In this document: positions 1-8,179 of the stretch, piece by piece
How positions within the stretch are numbered: the first letter of the stretch is position 1
Layout of the letters: each line of letters opens with the position of its first letter
Source of the DNA: Tractidigestivibacter sp050946515
GTDB taxonomy: Bacteria; Actinomycetota; Coriobacteriia; Coriobacteriales; Atopobiaceae
Direction: 5' to 3'
DNA length: 49,746 bases
Assembly (NCBI RefSeq): GCF_050946515.1
Contig: NZ_JBMNUX010000017.1
Span: 1-49,746, forward strand
The notes under the pieces: generated by a model
Told to the model about the DNA's origin: nothing
Databases searched by the model: none
Seen by the model: the letters and a program-made list of their open reading frames with translations, nothing else
Made by a program: the position numbers and the translations under genes

Positions 1-581
1 GAAATGCCCACCGTGCGCGACCCCTGGCGAGCGCGCGAAACGAGCCCCTCGGAGTCAAGGGCGTTGACGGACATCGAGACCGTCGGCTGCAGCAGTGCCA
101 GCGAGTCGACCAGCGAGGTGATCGTGTTGTCGCCATCTTCGTTCAAAAGCAGGCTCAAAAGGACAAGGTCGCCGGCCTTCATAAAGACGGACCCCATGGC
201 ATCGACATAGCGCATTATGCGCTCTGGAGAAGTGCGCGATAGGGGCTGACCGGCAGGGATTTGCTCTCTCGTCTGAGCTGAAAGCGACTGGACGAACTCA
301 TTGCCCTTCTCGGTAATCTTGCAGACCACGTTCCTGCGGTCGACGTCTCCCTCTCCCCGCTCGATGAGGCCAGCCGTAACAAGGTGGTTGGTTCGATGCG
401 TCATTGTTGGGCGAAGCGCCTGCTGGTATTCGGCAATAGCGGACGTCTTAACTGGCTCCCCCACCGCAGCAAGCCGGCAGAGGATGGCAAATTCCTCGAA
501 GGTGATCCTGCTATCGGACGGCAAAGCCTGACGAACGGCGTTGTACGCTCGTCTCACAGACATGTACTCACGCAGATCCAC
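1..581 (-). CDS. MarR-family transcriptional regulator (partial, C-terminus off the left edge)
   Basis: The frame is open from a GTG at 581 to the window edge, giving 193 codons. The GTG is preceded by GGAGG seven bases upstream, which decides the start over the in-frame ATG at 563. Residues of about 20-100 read as a winged helix: a recognition-helix stretch RPTMTHRTNHLVTAGLIERG is followed by the basic wing (GDVDRRNVV). A second similar stretch, SMSVNALDSEGLVSRAR, comes near the visible end. Two such halves suggest a protein with tandem MarR domains, which is an inference from pattern only. A DNA-binding repressor or activator is expected; its ligand and targets cannot be told. The upstream region carries palindromes that could be its own operator. 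Homology by eye is good for the fold and poor for the subfamily. Confidence 0.8.
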   Translation of the reverse strand, partial: MDLREYMSVRRAYNAVRQALPSDSRITFEEFAILCRLAAVGEPVKTSAIAEYQQALRPTMTHRTNHLVTAGLIERGEGDVDRRNVVCKITEKGNEFVQSLSAQTREQIPAGQPLSRTSPERIMRYVDAMGSVFMKAGDLVLLSLLLNEDGDNTITSLVDSLALLQPTVSMSVNALDSEGLVSRARQGSRTVGI

Positions 582-679
582 AAGCCCACCTCCAGATACT
601 TTCAGCACTTTCCGCATCGGCTCATAGGTGCGGAAAGAGGAAAAGCTACCTAAATTCAATAGGCTATTTCTAGTCTAAG

Positions 680-689
680 CTTTCGAAAG
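680..689. promoter_or_regulatory. 10-bp perfect palindrome CTTTCGAAAG upstream of the MarR-type gene
   Basis: CTTTCGAAAG lies about 100 bp upstream of the MarR-type GTG start, in an A+T-rich stretch. Self-binding sites of MarR proteins are usually palindromes in this position, so it is a candidate operator. No experiment or second copy supports this. Confidence 0.3.
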
Positions 690-716
690 TGATTGGGCGC
701 GAAAAAGCGAAAAAGA

Positions 717-772
717 ATGGCGCATTGATGGAAGTTTTTATCTCCTACTAAACATCCCAAACAATGCGCCAT
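717..772. repeat. 11-bp perfect inverted repeat with a 34-nt loop
   Basis: ATGGCGCATTG at 717-727 is matched by its exact reverse complement at 762-772. The 34 bases between are A+T-rich. No T tract follows directly, so it is not a classical terminator. It lies in the 582-850 gap between the MarR-type gene and the 3' end of argS. A smaller hairpin, GTACAGC-TTGG-GCTGTAC, is at 791-808 just beyond argS. Confidence 0.5.
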
Positions 773-850
773 AAAATATCAAACTTTGTTGTACAGCTTG
801 GGCTGTACGTCTTAGAGTCCGGTTGGATGCCGCCGGAAAGATAAAATGTC

Positions 851-2695
851 TTACATGCTCTGAGGAGCCGAGACGCCGCAAAGCTCAAGAGCCAGGGCGA
901 GCACGCGGCGCGTTGCGTCGCACGCAGCAAGCCTTGCGCGAGAGAGGCCCTCGTCTACCGGACGGCCCTTGCTGGGCAGAACCTGGCAGACGGTATAAAA
1001 CGAGTGAAAGTCCCCAGCAAGCTCCTCGGCATAGTGGGTCAGGCGGAATGGCGCGCGGTCGCGTGCGCAGCCCTCGATGAGGCCGGGGAATTCGGAGAGC
1101 TTGCGGGCAAGCGTGGTCTCGGTAGGGTCAGTCAGAAGGGCAAGGTCATAGTCGGCGCCAATCGCACGGTCTGCCACGGCGTCCATGCCGAGCTTCCCCG
1201 CCTCCTCGAGCGTCACGCCCGCGCCGCGACGCAGAATCGAGCAGATGCGCGCATGCGCGTACTGTACGTAGTAGACGGGGTTAGTGTTGTCCTGCTTCTT
1301 CACCTTCTCGATGTCGAAGTCGATCATCTGGTTGGACGACTTCGAGATGAGCGTGTAGCGCGCTGCGTCGGTGCCGACCTCGTCGAGAAGCTCCTGGTAG
1401 GGAACCATGGTGCCCTTGCGCTTGGACATGCGCACCGGCACGCCATCGCGCAGCAGGTTCACGAGCTGGCCGAGGAGAACCTCGAACTGGTTGGGATAGC
1501 CAAGCGCCTCGCAAGCGCACTGGACGCGCTGGATGTAGCCGTGGTGGTCGGCGCCCCAGATGTCAATCACGTGATCGACGCGCTGGAACTTGTTCCAGTG
1601 GTAGGCGACGTCGGAGGCGAAGTAGGTGTACTCGCCGTTCGTCTTGATAAGGACGCGGTCCTTGTCGTCGCCAAGCGCAGTCGCGCGGAACCACAGGGCG
1701 CCGTCCTCGTCGCGGTAGAGGTATCCCATCTTGTCGAGCTTCTCGAGGGCGCGATCGACTGCCGAGGTGCCATCCTCCCCCTTCTCGTAGAGGGTGCGCT
1801 CGGAGAACCATACATCGAACTTGCAGCGGGACTGGTCGAGCGTCGACTTGATCGAGCCAAGCATCAGCTTGTAGCCGCGCTCGCGGAACTCCATCATGCG
1901 CTCCTTCGGGTCTGCCTCGACCCAGCGGTCGCCGTCGGACTCCATGAAGTGGCGCGCGACGTCGATGATGTAGTCGCCGCCGTAGGCGTTGCCTCCAAGG
2001 TGCTCGTTGAAGGCGTCCATGAACGGATGGGCCTCGGGATGCTCGTCTTTCTCGTCGGAGACATAGGCCTTGCGGTCGTCGAGGAGAGCCGCGACCGCCT
2101 CGTCGAGCGAGCAGCCGCGATCCCGCATCACCTGAGCAAGCTGCAGATAGCGCTCTGCAACGGAGTTTCCGAAGACGTCCATCTGGCTGCCGTGGTCATT
2201 GATGTAGTACTCGCGCTCGACGTCGTATCCGGCATGCTCCATCACGCGGCAGAGCGAGTCGCCAAGGGCCGCCCAGCGGCCATGGCCAATGTGCAGGGGG
2301 CCCACCGGGTTGGCCGAGACAAACTCGACCTGCACCTTCTGGCCTCCTCCGATGTTGGAGCGGCCAAAGTCGTGCCCCTGCTCGCGAATGGTGCGGAAGA
2401 CCTGGTTGCCGGCGGCAGTGGAGAGGTAGAAGTTGACAAAGCCGGGCCCTGCCACCTCAACGCGCTCGACGGCGGGGTCAGACGCCATGTGGTCGACGAT
2501 TGACTGCGCGATGGCGCGAGGCGACCGGTGAGCAAGGCGCGCCGACTTCAGCGCGATCGTAGAGGTCCAGTCGCCGTTGTTGGCATCAGCCGGTCGCTCG
2601 AGGCCCAGATCGTCGACCTCAAACTGCGGCAGATCCCCAGCTTCCTGGGCGCTCGCGATGGCATTGCGAACAAGCTCTTCGATCTTCTCGGGCAT
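851..2695 (-). CDS. argS: arginine--tRNA ligase
   Basis: This class I aminoacyl-tRNA synthetase charges tRNA-Arg in the cytoplasm. The 614-residue product has the ArgS layout: an N-terminal add-on domain (about 1-110), the HIGH-type signature GPLHIGHGRW near residue 125, a catalytic Rossmann core, the KMSKS-type loop RMSKRKGTMV near residue 380, and a C-terminal helical anticodon domain (DALR type). The ATG at 2695 is chosen because AGGAGG stands 8 bases upstream. A start farther upstream at 2719 has no ribosome site. Length fits the family (550-620). It is separated from pncB upstream by a strong terminator, so it is probably transcribed alone. Its 3' end has only weak hairpins (791-808). 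Confidence 0.97.
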   Translation of the reverse strand: MPEKIEELVRNAIASAQEAGDLPQFEVDDLGLERPADANNGDWTSTIALKSARLAHRSPRAIAQSIVDHMASDPAVERVEVAGPGFVNFYLSTAAGNQVFRTIREQGHDFGRSNIGGGQKVQVEFVSANPVGPLHIGHGRWAALGDSLCRVMEHAGYDVEREYYINDHGSQMDVFGNSVAERYLQLAQVMRDRGCSLDEAVAALLDDRKAYVSDEKDEHPEAHPFMDAFNEHLGGNAYGGDYIIDVARHFMESDGDRWVEADPKERMMEFRERGYKLMLGSIKSTLDQSRCKFDVWFSERTLYEKGEDGTSAVDRALEKLDKMGYLYRDEDGALWFRATALGDDKDRVLIKTNGEYTYFASDVAYHWNKFQRVDHVIDIWGADHHGYIQRVQCACEALGYPNQFEVLLGQLVNLLRDGVPVRMSKRKGTMVPYQELLDEVGTDAARYTLISKSSNQMIDFDIEKVKKQDNTNPVYYVQYAHARICSILRRGAGVTLEEAGKLGMDAVADRAIGADYDLALLTDPTETTLARKLSEFPGLIEGCARDRAPFRLTHYAEELAGDFHSFYTVCQVLPSKGRPVDEGLSRARLAACDATRRVLALALELCGVSAPQSM

Positions 2696-2762
2696 AGCCC
2701 CAACCTCCTGCAAAATCAATCCGTGCGCTGCGCGCGCTCATACGCAAGAAGTGTAGCAGAGC

Positions 2763-2795
2763 GAGAAAAGAAGCCGCCCCCCTCAGGGGGGCGGC
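2763..2795 (-). terminator. intrinsic terminator of pncB
   Basis: On the minus strand a 10-bp G+C stem (GCCGCCCCCC / GGGGGGCGGC, loop TGA) is followed by TTCTTTTCTC. It lies between the pncB stop at 2882 and the argS start at 2695. Confidence 0.85.
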
Positions 2796-2881
2796 AACAA
2801 GGAATGCTAATAATGGGCCCTCGAAGGGACTTGGGAGCCCCCTTCGCCGTCCGGGCATGTCGGCCAGAGCTGCCAGAGCTG

Positions 2882-4381
2882 CTACTCGGAGTCGCCGCCC
2901 CTGCTGGACTGCTTGCGCTCTGCGGCGGCCAGGTCGTGGCGCAGGCGCACAAGACCGCTCTCCAGGCCCACGGGATAGACCTGCGGGTTCAAGAAGCGCG
3001 TGATGGCAGGGTCGAGGTGCATGATCGCGTTGTGGCAGCGCTCGCGCGCCTGCTCGATCGTGTCGGGCTCGCCGTTGCGCACGCCGTCCTTCACGTAGCA
3101 ATGGAGCAGCTCGCGCGGGGTGCCCTTGAGCTCGTAGGTGGTGTATGCGTCAAGGATGTCCTCAACGTAGGCGACATCTCCGGGCGTCGAGGCAGCAACG
3201 TCGTCCACAATGATCATGTCGCCCACGGGGCAGTCGTTTGCGTCGTAGTAGCGAAGGACGTGCTGGACGCCAGGAATGGTGCGCTTGTAGGACATCTCAG
3301 AAAGCTTCATCGTGGGCCGCCAGGGCTCGTCGGCAGACTTTCGCGTAGCCGAGAGCTTGTAGACGCCGCCAAGAGACGGCTGAGGGTCGCAGGTGGCGAG
3401 CTTGGTGCCCACGCCGAAGGAGTCGATAGGGGCGCCCTGGGCATAGAGAGACTGGATGGTGTACTCGTCGAGGTCGTTTGACGCAGAGATCTTCACGTAG
3501 GGAAGCCCGGCGTCGTCAAAGGCCTTGCGGGTCTCTTTCGTCAGCTTTGCGAGGTCACCGGAGTCGATGCGGATTGCCGCGAGCCTCTCGCCGCGCTGCT
3601 CCATCTCCTTGGCGACGACAATTGCATTCTTGATGCCTTGGTGCACGTCGTAGGTGTCGAGCAAAAGCACGCAGTTCTTGGGGCTCGACTTGGCGAAGGC
3701 GCGGAAGGCCTCGAGCTCGGTCGGGAACGCCATCACCCAGGAATGGGCGTGCGTGCCAAAGACGGGGATGCCATAGATCTTGCCCGCAAGCACGTTGGAC
3801 GTGGACGAGGCGCCAGCGATGTAGGAGGCGCGGGCGACGGCCAGCCCTCCGTCAGGACCCTGCGCGCGGCGCAGGCCGAAGTCGGAGACGGGATGCCCCT
3901 CGGCAGCCTTGACCACGCGCGCGGTCTTGGTTGCGACGAGCGTCTGGAAGTTCACGAGGTTGAGAAGCGCCGTCTCGATGAGCTGGCAGTCGATGAGGGG
4001 TCCCTGCACGCGCACCATGGGCTCGCGCGGGAAGACGATGTCGCCCTCCCTCACGGCATGCACGGTCAGGTCGAGGTGATGGCCGCGCAGGTATTCAAGG
4101 AAGTCGCGCTTGAACATGGGGCCGCCGCCGGGGGCGTCGAGGCTCGCGAGGTAGTCGATGTCCTCGTCCTCGAAGACGAAGTTCTCCACCAGATCGGGGA
4201 TCTGCCCCATGCCGCAAGCGACGGCATAGCCGCCGTCAAAGGGATTCTCGCGGAAGAACACATTGAAGGTCGCCTGGTAATCCACGAGACCAGACTCCCA
4301 AAAGCCCTGGGCCATCGTGATTTCGTAGAGGTCAGTGTTGAGCGAGACGTCAGTTGGCTTGGTTCGATCGGTGAGCGACAT
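2882..4381 (-). CDS. pncB: nicotinate phosphoribosyltransferase
   Basis: It converts nicotinate and PRPP to nicotinate mononucleotide in the Preiss-Handler NAD salvage route. The 499-residue protein begins with the family hallmark SLNTDLYEITMAQGFW and has the FRENPFDGGYAV block. The central FGTHAHSWVMAFPTELEAF segment carries the catalytic histidine region, followed by DTYDVHQGIKNA and IRIDSGDLAKLT. The GVGTKLATCDPQPSLGGVYKL segment toward the C-terminus belongs to the phosphate-binding side. This order matches the longer bacterial PncB type (470-500 residues). The ATG at 4381 has GGAGG six bases upstream. A terminator follows (2763-2795), and another hairpin precedes it (4471-4510), so it is probably monocistronic. 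Confidence 0.96.
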   Translation of the reverse strand: MSLTDRTKPTDVSLNTDLYEITMAQGFWESGLVDYQATFNVFFRENPFDGGYAVACGMGQIPDLVENFVFEDEDIDYLASLDAPGGGPMFKRDFLEYLRGHHLDLTVHAVREGDIVFPREPMVRVQGPLIDCQLIETALLNLVNFQTLVATKTARVVKAAEGHPVSDFGLRRAQGPDGGLAVARASYIAGASSTSNVLAGKIYGIPVFGTHAHSWVMAFPTELEAFRAFAKSSPKNCVLLLDTYDVHQGIKNAIVVAKEMEQRGERLAAIRIDSGDLAKLTKETRKAFDDAGLPYVKISASNDLDEYTIQSLYAQGAPIDSFGVGTKLATCDPQPSLGGVYKLSATRKSADEPWRPTMKLSEMSYKRTIPGVQHVLRYYDANDCPVGDMIIVDDVAASTPGDVAYVEDILDAYTTYELKGTPRELLHCYVKDGVRNGEPDTIEQARERCHNAIMHLDPAITRFLNPQVYPVGLESGLVRLRHDLAAAERKQSSRGGDSE

Positions 4382-4470
4382 AAATCCTCCCGTTTCAGGG
4401 GCGAGGGCCCCAAAGCTCTAGGGTCGTTTGGCCTGGCCTCGTCCAAGACCGCACGGCCCCTTTGTTAACA

Positions 4471-4510
4471 AGCAGCCCCCTCGGAGCGCTTCACGCTTGA
4501 GAGGGCCGCT
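4471..4510 (-). terminator. probable terminator hairpin after the small coiled-coil gene
   Basis: On the minus strand a 12-bp stem (AGCGGCCCTCTC with GAGGGGGCTGCT, two G-U pairs) is followed only by TGTTAAC. Position directly after the stop at 4515 supports a terminator; the weak T tract does not. Confidence 0.5.
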
Positions 4511-4514
4511 AGAA

Positions 4515-4826
4515 CTACCCAAAGAGCGTCATCAAGAAAAGAACCACCGCGATGGCGACCACCGCTAGGATAACGATTTTCTGGCCAAGAGGCATCTTCA
4601 AATCGTCGTCGTCCGGCTCCATGAGCTTGCGGCCGCGTTCGCGCTGCTTGGCAATGCGACGCTCCTCCTCAAGCTCAGCAGCGGACTTGGCCTTCTCGGC
4701 CTTAAGGCGCTCGAGCTCGGCGCGCTCCTGAGCGGCTCGAGCGGCCTCCTCGCGCTTGGCCTTCTCTGCGCGCAGCTGTTCGAGCTCGGCGCGCTCCTCG
4801 TCAGAAAGGGGTGTCTGGTCTGCCAT
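4515..4826 (-). CDS. small coiled-coil protein with one C-terminal membrane segment
   Basis: The product has 103 residues and is not recognised as a named family. Residues 7-70 are almost pure charged heptad sequence rich in Glu, Lys, Ala and Arg (blocks such as ERAELEQLRAEKAKREEAAR repeat with variation). They are followed by a short acidic stretch (EPDDDD). One hydrophobic helix sits at about 82-101, with a three-residue tail. This predicts a tail-anchored membrane protein with a cytoplasmic coiled coil. The ATG at 4826 has GGAGG at good spacing. It lies 56 bp behind the PflX-like gene on the same strand, probably in one transcript. The repetitive coding region resembles, on a smaller scale, the tail-anchored coiled-coil protein at 21981-23300. 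Confidence 0.8.
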   Translation of the reverse strand: MADQTPLSDEERAELEQLRAEKAKREEAARAAQERAELERLKAEKAKSAAELEEERRIAKQRERGRKLMEPDDDDLKMPLGQKIVILAVVAIAVVLFLMTLFG

Positions 4827-4882
4827 CGTATCTCCTCCCGGGACGCCTGCGCGCCCCTCGGAAATCTTGCTTGTGCTTTTCG

Positions 4883-5851
4883 CTAGTCTCCTATTTCGCT
4901 CGTACCCAATTCGGGCCCCTCAACACCCGTCGCGTCGAATCCAGGCACGAAGCTCTCTGAGACGGTGCCGCCTTCCTGCCACCAAATGTTCTCGAAGCCC
5001 AGGTCGTCGGCGTGGCAAAGCACGATCTCGTACTCCTCGTCCGAGACGGCGCGCGCAAGGTCTCCGCCGGCAGCGCGGCAGCGGCCGTTGGGGGTGTACT
5101 GGTTCATGACCGAGACGTCCACGCCGTTTCCCGCAATGTCCCAGACGCGGTCGAGAACCGCGCAGGAATCGTCGACGTGACCAGGCAAGACCAGGTGGCG
5201 CACGATGATTCCGCGCGTCATGCGCCCGTCATCCGCAAGGGCGCGTCCGCCGGCCGCGCCGACCTGCTCGACCATCCGAGAGAGCGCGGCGGCCGCAACG
5301 TCGGGATAGTCGGGCGCGCCAGAGAGCTTGCCAGCAAGGCTCGGCGAGGCGTACTTGAAGTCTGGGAGCCACACGTCGACGACGTCGCCCATGGCGGAGA
5401 CGACCTGGGGAAGCTCGTAGCCGGACGTGTTGCAAACGACGGGCAGGTCAAGCCCAGCATCCTTGGCGAGAAGGACGGCCTCGCGCACCTGAGGGGCAAA
5501 GTGGAGCGGCGTCACCAAATTAATGTTGAGCGCTCCCTGCGCCTTGAGCTCGAGCATCATCTGGGCGATGCGCGCCGTGCTCACGGGAAGGCCGAACCCT
5601 TCTTGCGAGATGCGGTGATTCTGGCAGAAGACGCAGCGGAGCGGGCATCCCGTGAAGAAGATCGCGCCCGAGCCCGACTCGCCCGAGATGGGAGGCTCCT
5701 CCCAGAAGTGCAATGCCGAGCGCGCGACGCGCGGCTGCGAGGTCGAGCCGCAAACGCCAACCTTGCCGGAAGCCCTGTCTGCCCCGCAATGGCGGGGGCA
5801 CAGCTCGCACGACTCATAGGCCCGCTCTGTAAGGTATTCGTTGGAAGACAA
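4883..5851 (-). CDS. PflX-like radical SAM iron-sulfur protein
   Basis: The product belongs to the pyruvate-formate-lyase-activase-like radical SAM group known as PflX (COG1313). Visible signs are an N-terminal CELCPRHCGADR motif with a following GVCG (extra cysteines typical of this group) and the radical SAM cluster motif CPLRCVFCQNH (CxxxCxxC). The NLVTPLHFAP, VCNTSGYE and DFKYA blocks match SAM-binding strands. The activated target is not known from sequence. The frame stays open upstream through a terminator and tRNA-Ala to 6226, which cannot be coding. I choose TTG at 5851, which has GAGG upstream at good spacing and starts just before the first cysteine motif. Length is then 322 residues, usual for the group. 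Confidence 0.85.
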   Translation of the reverse strand: MSSNEYLTERAYESCELCPRHCGADRASGKVGVCGSTSQPRVARSALHFWEEPPISGESGSGAIFFTGCPLRCVFCQNHRISQEGFGLPVSTARIAQMMLELKAQGALNINLVTPLHFAPQVREAVLLAKDAGLDLPVVCNTSGYELPQVVSAMGDVVDVWLPDFKYASPSLAGKLSGAPDYPDVAAAALSRMVEQVGAAGGRALADDGRMTRGIIVRHLVLPGHVDDSCAVLDRVWDIAGNGVDVSVMNQYTPNGRCRAAGGDLARAVSDEEYEIVLCHADDLGFENIWWQEGGTVSESFVPGFDATGVEGPELGTSEIGD

Positions 5852-5997
5852 CCCGCACCTCGATACGTTTGACCCGCTCCTAACGGTGCCAACTGTAAAC
5901 CTTTGCCGCAGTTCTGGGTACCCAAAAGGGACTTCGGCCTCTGATGGGTCGACCTTCTTGGCCGCCGAGCAAACCCATGCGCCACGCCGCTGCATAA

Positions 5998-6029
5998 CAA
6001 AAAAGCGGACCGAGGAACCCCGGTCCGCT
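5998..6029 (-). terminator. intrinsic terminator of tRNA-Ala
   Basis: On the minus strand AGCGGACCG ... CGGTCCGCT forms a 9-bp stem with an 8-nt loop, followed by TTTTTTG, ten bases past the tRNA CCA end. Confidence 0.9.
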
Positions 6030-6038
6030 GACAGGTCA

Positions 6039-6114
6039 TGGTGGAGATGAAGGGATTCGAACCCTCGGCCTCTGCCTTGCGAAGGCAGCGCTCTCCCAGC
6101 TGAGCTACATCCCC
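6039..6114 (-). tRNA. tRNA-Ala(CGC)
   Basis: The 76-nt gene starts GGGGATGTAGCTCAGC and ends with an encoded CCA. The acceptor stem GGGGATG/CATCTCC closes with one G-U pair. The anticodon stem CTGCC/GGCAG holds loop TTCGCAA, giving anticodon CGC (reads GCG). The T arm has GGTTCGAAT. It has its own promoter (6134-6162) and terminator (5998-6029). No integrase or attachment duplication is visible next to it. Confidence 0.97.
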
Positions 6115-6133
6115 ATGCGTTCGCGCGTAGGGT

Positions 6134-6162
6134 ATTGTCGCAATTCTCGAAACCGATGTCAA
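6134..6162 (-). promoter_or_regulatory. sigma-70-type promoter of tRNA-Ala
   Basis: On the minus strand there is TTGACA (6157-6162), a 17-bp spacer, then GACAAT (6134-6139). The tRNA 5' end is 20 bases downstream. Confidence 0.85.
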
Positions 6163-6220
6163 CGATGGATTGAAAGGCGACAAAATCAATCAAAGCCGCC
6201 CCCTGCGGATACGAAAATGA

Positions 6221-6242
6221 ACCCACCTCTCATAAGGTGGGT
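6221..6242 (-). terminator. hairpin overlapping the small-protein stop codon
   Basis: ACCCACCT-TATGAG-AGGTGGGT is an 8-bp perfect stem followed on the minus strand by TTCATTTTCG, a short T-rich run. On the plus strand no T run follows. Confidence 0.45.
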
Positions 6243-6403
6243 GTCCTCAACGCACGTTCCGGCTTCCTCAACAAAGGAGGATTTCCGTCTCGACGCGAGA
6301 TCTTGGACTCCCTAATAACGCTTGTCGGTTCACCCAGTTTGTCCCGCAGGGGGTCGGCAATCTCACTGTAGGGCAACCGTTTGCTCGAAACCAGTCTTGA
6401 CAT
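6230..6403 (-). CDS. possible 57-residue basic small protein, stop codon inside a hairpin
   Basis: An ATG at 6403 opens 57 codons to TGA at 6230. The predicted peptide is basic, with protein-like composition (for example LPYSEIADPLRDKLGEPTS and NPPLLRKPERALRTPTL). I do not recognise it. No ribosome site is clear before the ATG, so it may be a gene remnant or start elsewhere. Its TGA lies in the loop of an 8-bp hairpin, ACCCACCT/AGGTGGGT (6221-6242), which is followed on the minus strand by TTCATTTTCG and looks like a weak terminator. The gene would lie in the otherwise empty stretch between tRNA-Ala and the WecA-type gene. Confidence 0.4.
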   Translation of the reverse strand: MSRLVSSKRLPYSEIADPLRDKLGEPTSVIRESKISRRDGNPPLLRKPERALRTPTL

Positions 6404-6482
6404 GCGCCGTGGTCAAGGCAAGATAGATGTGTTGGTCAATTGCGTGGCCCCTATATACTCAAACGCTTCCCCGCACATCCCT

Positions 6483-6488
6483 TATAAT
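6483..6488 (+). promoter_or_regulatory. consensus -10 box before the WecA-type gene
   Basis: TATAAT stands 62 bp upstream of the ATG at 6550. No good -35 box is seen at the usual distance. A TTGACA at 6397-6402 is too far upstream to pair with it. Confidence 0.45.
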
Positions 6489-6549
6489 TTACTTTCTTGT
6501 ATCATGCCGAAGGATGGGCTAGCTGGATTGAGGGGAGGTTGCTGTCGCC

Positions 6550-7752
6550 ATGCGAAGCTACTGGCTTTCTTATTTGGCCATGTTTGCCATAGCGCTGCTC
6601 GTTACGCTTGTGACGACTCCCCTCGCGAGAAAGTTCGCCATTCATGTTGGCTCAGTTGACTACCCAAGCGCGCGTCGCGTGAACAAAGAGCCAACTCCGC
6701 GCATGGGCGGCATCGCAATATTCGCTGGAATCTCAGCCGCATTTGTCGTGCTCATTATTGGAACCTACAATTTCGGCTGGCCGGTGCTCCTCTCCCCCTC
6801 TCCGCACCTCACGATTAATTACTCGATACTCGCATTGGCATTTGTCGCGATATTTCTGACTGGGCTTTTGGACGACAAGTTCTCCCTCACCCCGCACGCG
6901 AAGCTCGTAGGGCAGATTATCGCCGCGTGCATCGCTGCGGCGAGCGGCCTTGTGATTGGCGTCATCGTCAACCCGTTCTCTCCTGGCGAGTACATCAACT
7001 TGGGATGGGTCGCCTACCCGCTGACAGTCATCTACCTTGTGGCCTATGTGAACATCATCAACCTAGTGGACGGCCTCGACGGGCTTGCCGCAGGAATTTC
7101 TGGCATCGCAAGCACTACCATGTTCGTCCTCTCCATCTGGGCGGGCAGGCTTGACGCTGCCGCGCTTGCCGCCGCCGTCTCGGGCTCTACGCTGGGGTTT
7201 CTTCGCTACAACTTCCATCCCGCATCGATTTTCATGGGTGACTCTGGATCGCTTACGCTTGGATTTGCGCTGGGCACCATCTCGCTTCTCTCCGTTACCA
7301 GAATCGCCGGACTGACGACAATCATCGTCCCTTTGGTCATCGCCGGAATCCCCATCATTGACACGTTCTCGGCCATCGTCCGTCGGACGCGCGCCCACGT
7401 GAAGGTGAGCCAGGCAGATCGCGGCCACATCCATCATCGCCTGATGGCTGAGGGCTACGACCAGAAGCAGGCTGTTCTCGTAATGTATGCCTGGACCGGC
7501 CTTCTGTGCATTGGCTCGCTCGTGATGACGCAAGTTGAGTTTGCCCCGCGCGTCATCATCTTTATCGTGCTTCTGATTGCTTCGTTTGCCTTTGCGAATC
7601 ACCTGCATCTATTCGATCCGGTGCTCCTCCACCACTACGACCCGGCAACCGGCGACGACGAGCTCGTCTCCCCTGGCGACCCTGCCTTCGACGAGGAGGA
7701 GAAGCGCGAGCACGAGATTCGCGAGGCCCATCGCCCGCACCTTGGCGAGTAG
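6550..7752 (+). CDS. wecA: undecaprenyl-phosphate GlcNAc-1-phosphate transferase, WecA/TagO type
   Basis: This integral membrane enzyme of the MraY/WecA family transfers an N-acetylhexosamine-1-phosphate from a UDP sugar to undecaprenyl (or decaprenyl) phosphate. That step starts surface polysaccharide or teichoic-acid-like chains. The 400-residue protein has about eleven hydrophobic segments. Family motifs are in order: PTPRMGGIAIF near residue 50, the acidic loop TGLLDDKF near 100, NIINLVDGLDGLA near 170, FMGDSGSL near 230, and the cytoplasmic loop DRGHIHHRL near 296. The last of these marks the WecA/TagO branch rather than MraY. The hydrophilic tail after the last helix is rich in Glu, Asp and His. 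GGGAGG lies about 11 bases before the ATG. The sugar substrate is inferred from the branch. Confidence 0.93.
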   Translation: MRSYWLSYLAMFAIALLVTLVTTPLARKFAIHVGSVDYPSARRVNKEPTPRMGGIAIFAGISAAFVVLIIGTYNFGWPVLLSPSPHLTINYSILALAFVAIFLTGLLDDKFSLTPHAKLVGQIIAACIAAASGLVIGVIVNPFSPGEYINLGWVAYPLTVIYLVAYVNIINLVDGLDGLAAGISGIASTTMFVLSIWAGRLDAAALAAAVSGSTLGFLRYNFHPASIFMGDSGSLTLGFALGTISLLSVTRIAGLTTIIVPLVIAGIPIIDTFSAIVRRTRAHVKVSQADRGHIHHRLMAEGYDQKQAVLVMYAWTGLLCIGSLVMTQVEFAPRVIIFIVLLIASFAFANHLHLFDPVLLHHYDPATGDDELVSPGDPAFDEEEKREHEIREAHRPHLGE

Positions 7753-7804
7753 AGCCGCCGCAGCTTATCGCCGCACCTCTGCGCCGCTCCGCATGTCGGC
7801 GCGC

Positions 7805-7852
7805 TGCTAGGTTGCGCGAGTTTTGCTGCATCAGAAGTCGCAGAACATGGCG
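7805..7852. repeat. lone type-A palindrome
   Basis: GGTTGCGCGA, TTTTGCTGC, ATCAGAAGTCGC and AGAACATGGC follow each other as a degraded copy of the type-A terminal palindrome found complete at 24737-24784. The two arms are a type-A unit and its reverse complement. No tandem half-units adjoin it. Confidence 0.65.
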
Positions 7853-7984
7853 GACCAGGCCCTCTGCGCCATAGTGCGGGTCCGACCCCGAATCGACTCC
7901 GCGCGTTGTGCGAGGACTAGCAACATTCCCGCAGGTCGTAGGTCGCGTCGTGTGGAATCGGGCGACTCGTCCCGGCCGCTGCCC

Positions 7985-8100
7985 CCATTGTGTGGGACCG
8001 CCTTGAATGCCATCCACGCTGTGCCATTTCTCTACCTGCGGTTTCTCGAAGCCCTTCTCGCCTGGTGATCATCGAGCGAGCCAAAAGCCCCACACTATGC
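7985..8100 (+). repeat. type-B element, copy 1 (116 bp)
   Basis: It starts with ATTGTGTGGGACCG and ends with CCCCACACTATGC, an imperfect inverted end. Inside are TGAATGCCA and GTGCCATTTCTCTACCTGCG. It matches the copy at 25026-25140 in the same order and at identical spacing from end to core to end. It matches the reversed copy at 19763-19876 within two bases of length. Confidence 0.75.
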
Positions 8101-8179
8101 GGCGAGCAGCAGAAACAACTCGCGCTGACCCACACAACAGTCAAGATCGTTTCTTTGACAGCCCCGCACAACTGCCCGC

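Noticed and set aside
1004..2503. 499-codon plus-strand open frame opposite argS
   Set aside because: It is the complement of a certain argS gene. Its Val/Leu/Ala/Arg-rich composition is that of antisense frames in high-GC DNA, and it has no ribosome site.
6039..6114. tRNA-Ala as integration site of a mobile element
   Set aside because: No duplicated tRNA end, integrase or boundary repeat is visible. The same was checked for tRNA-Leu at 9964-10050.
5852..6226. Upstream extension of the PflX-like protein to 6226
   Set aside because: The extension would be translated through tRNA-Ala and its terminator. The TTG at 5851 has a ribosome site and fits the family length.
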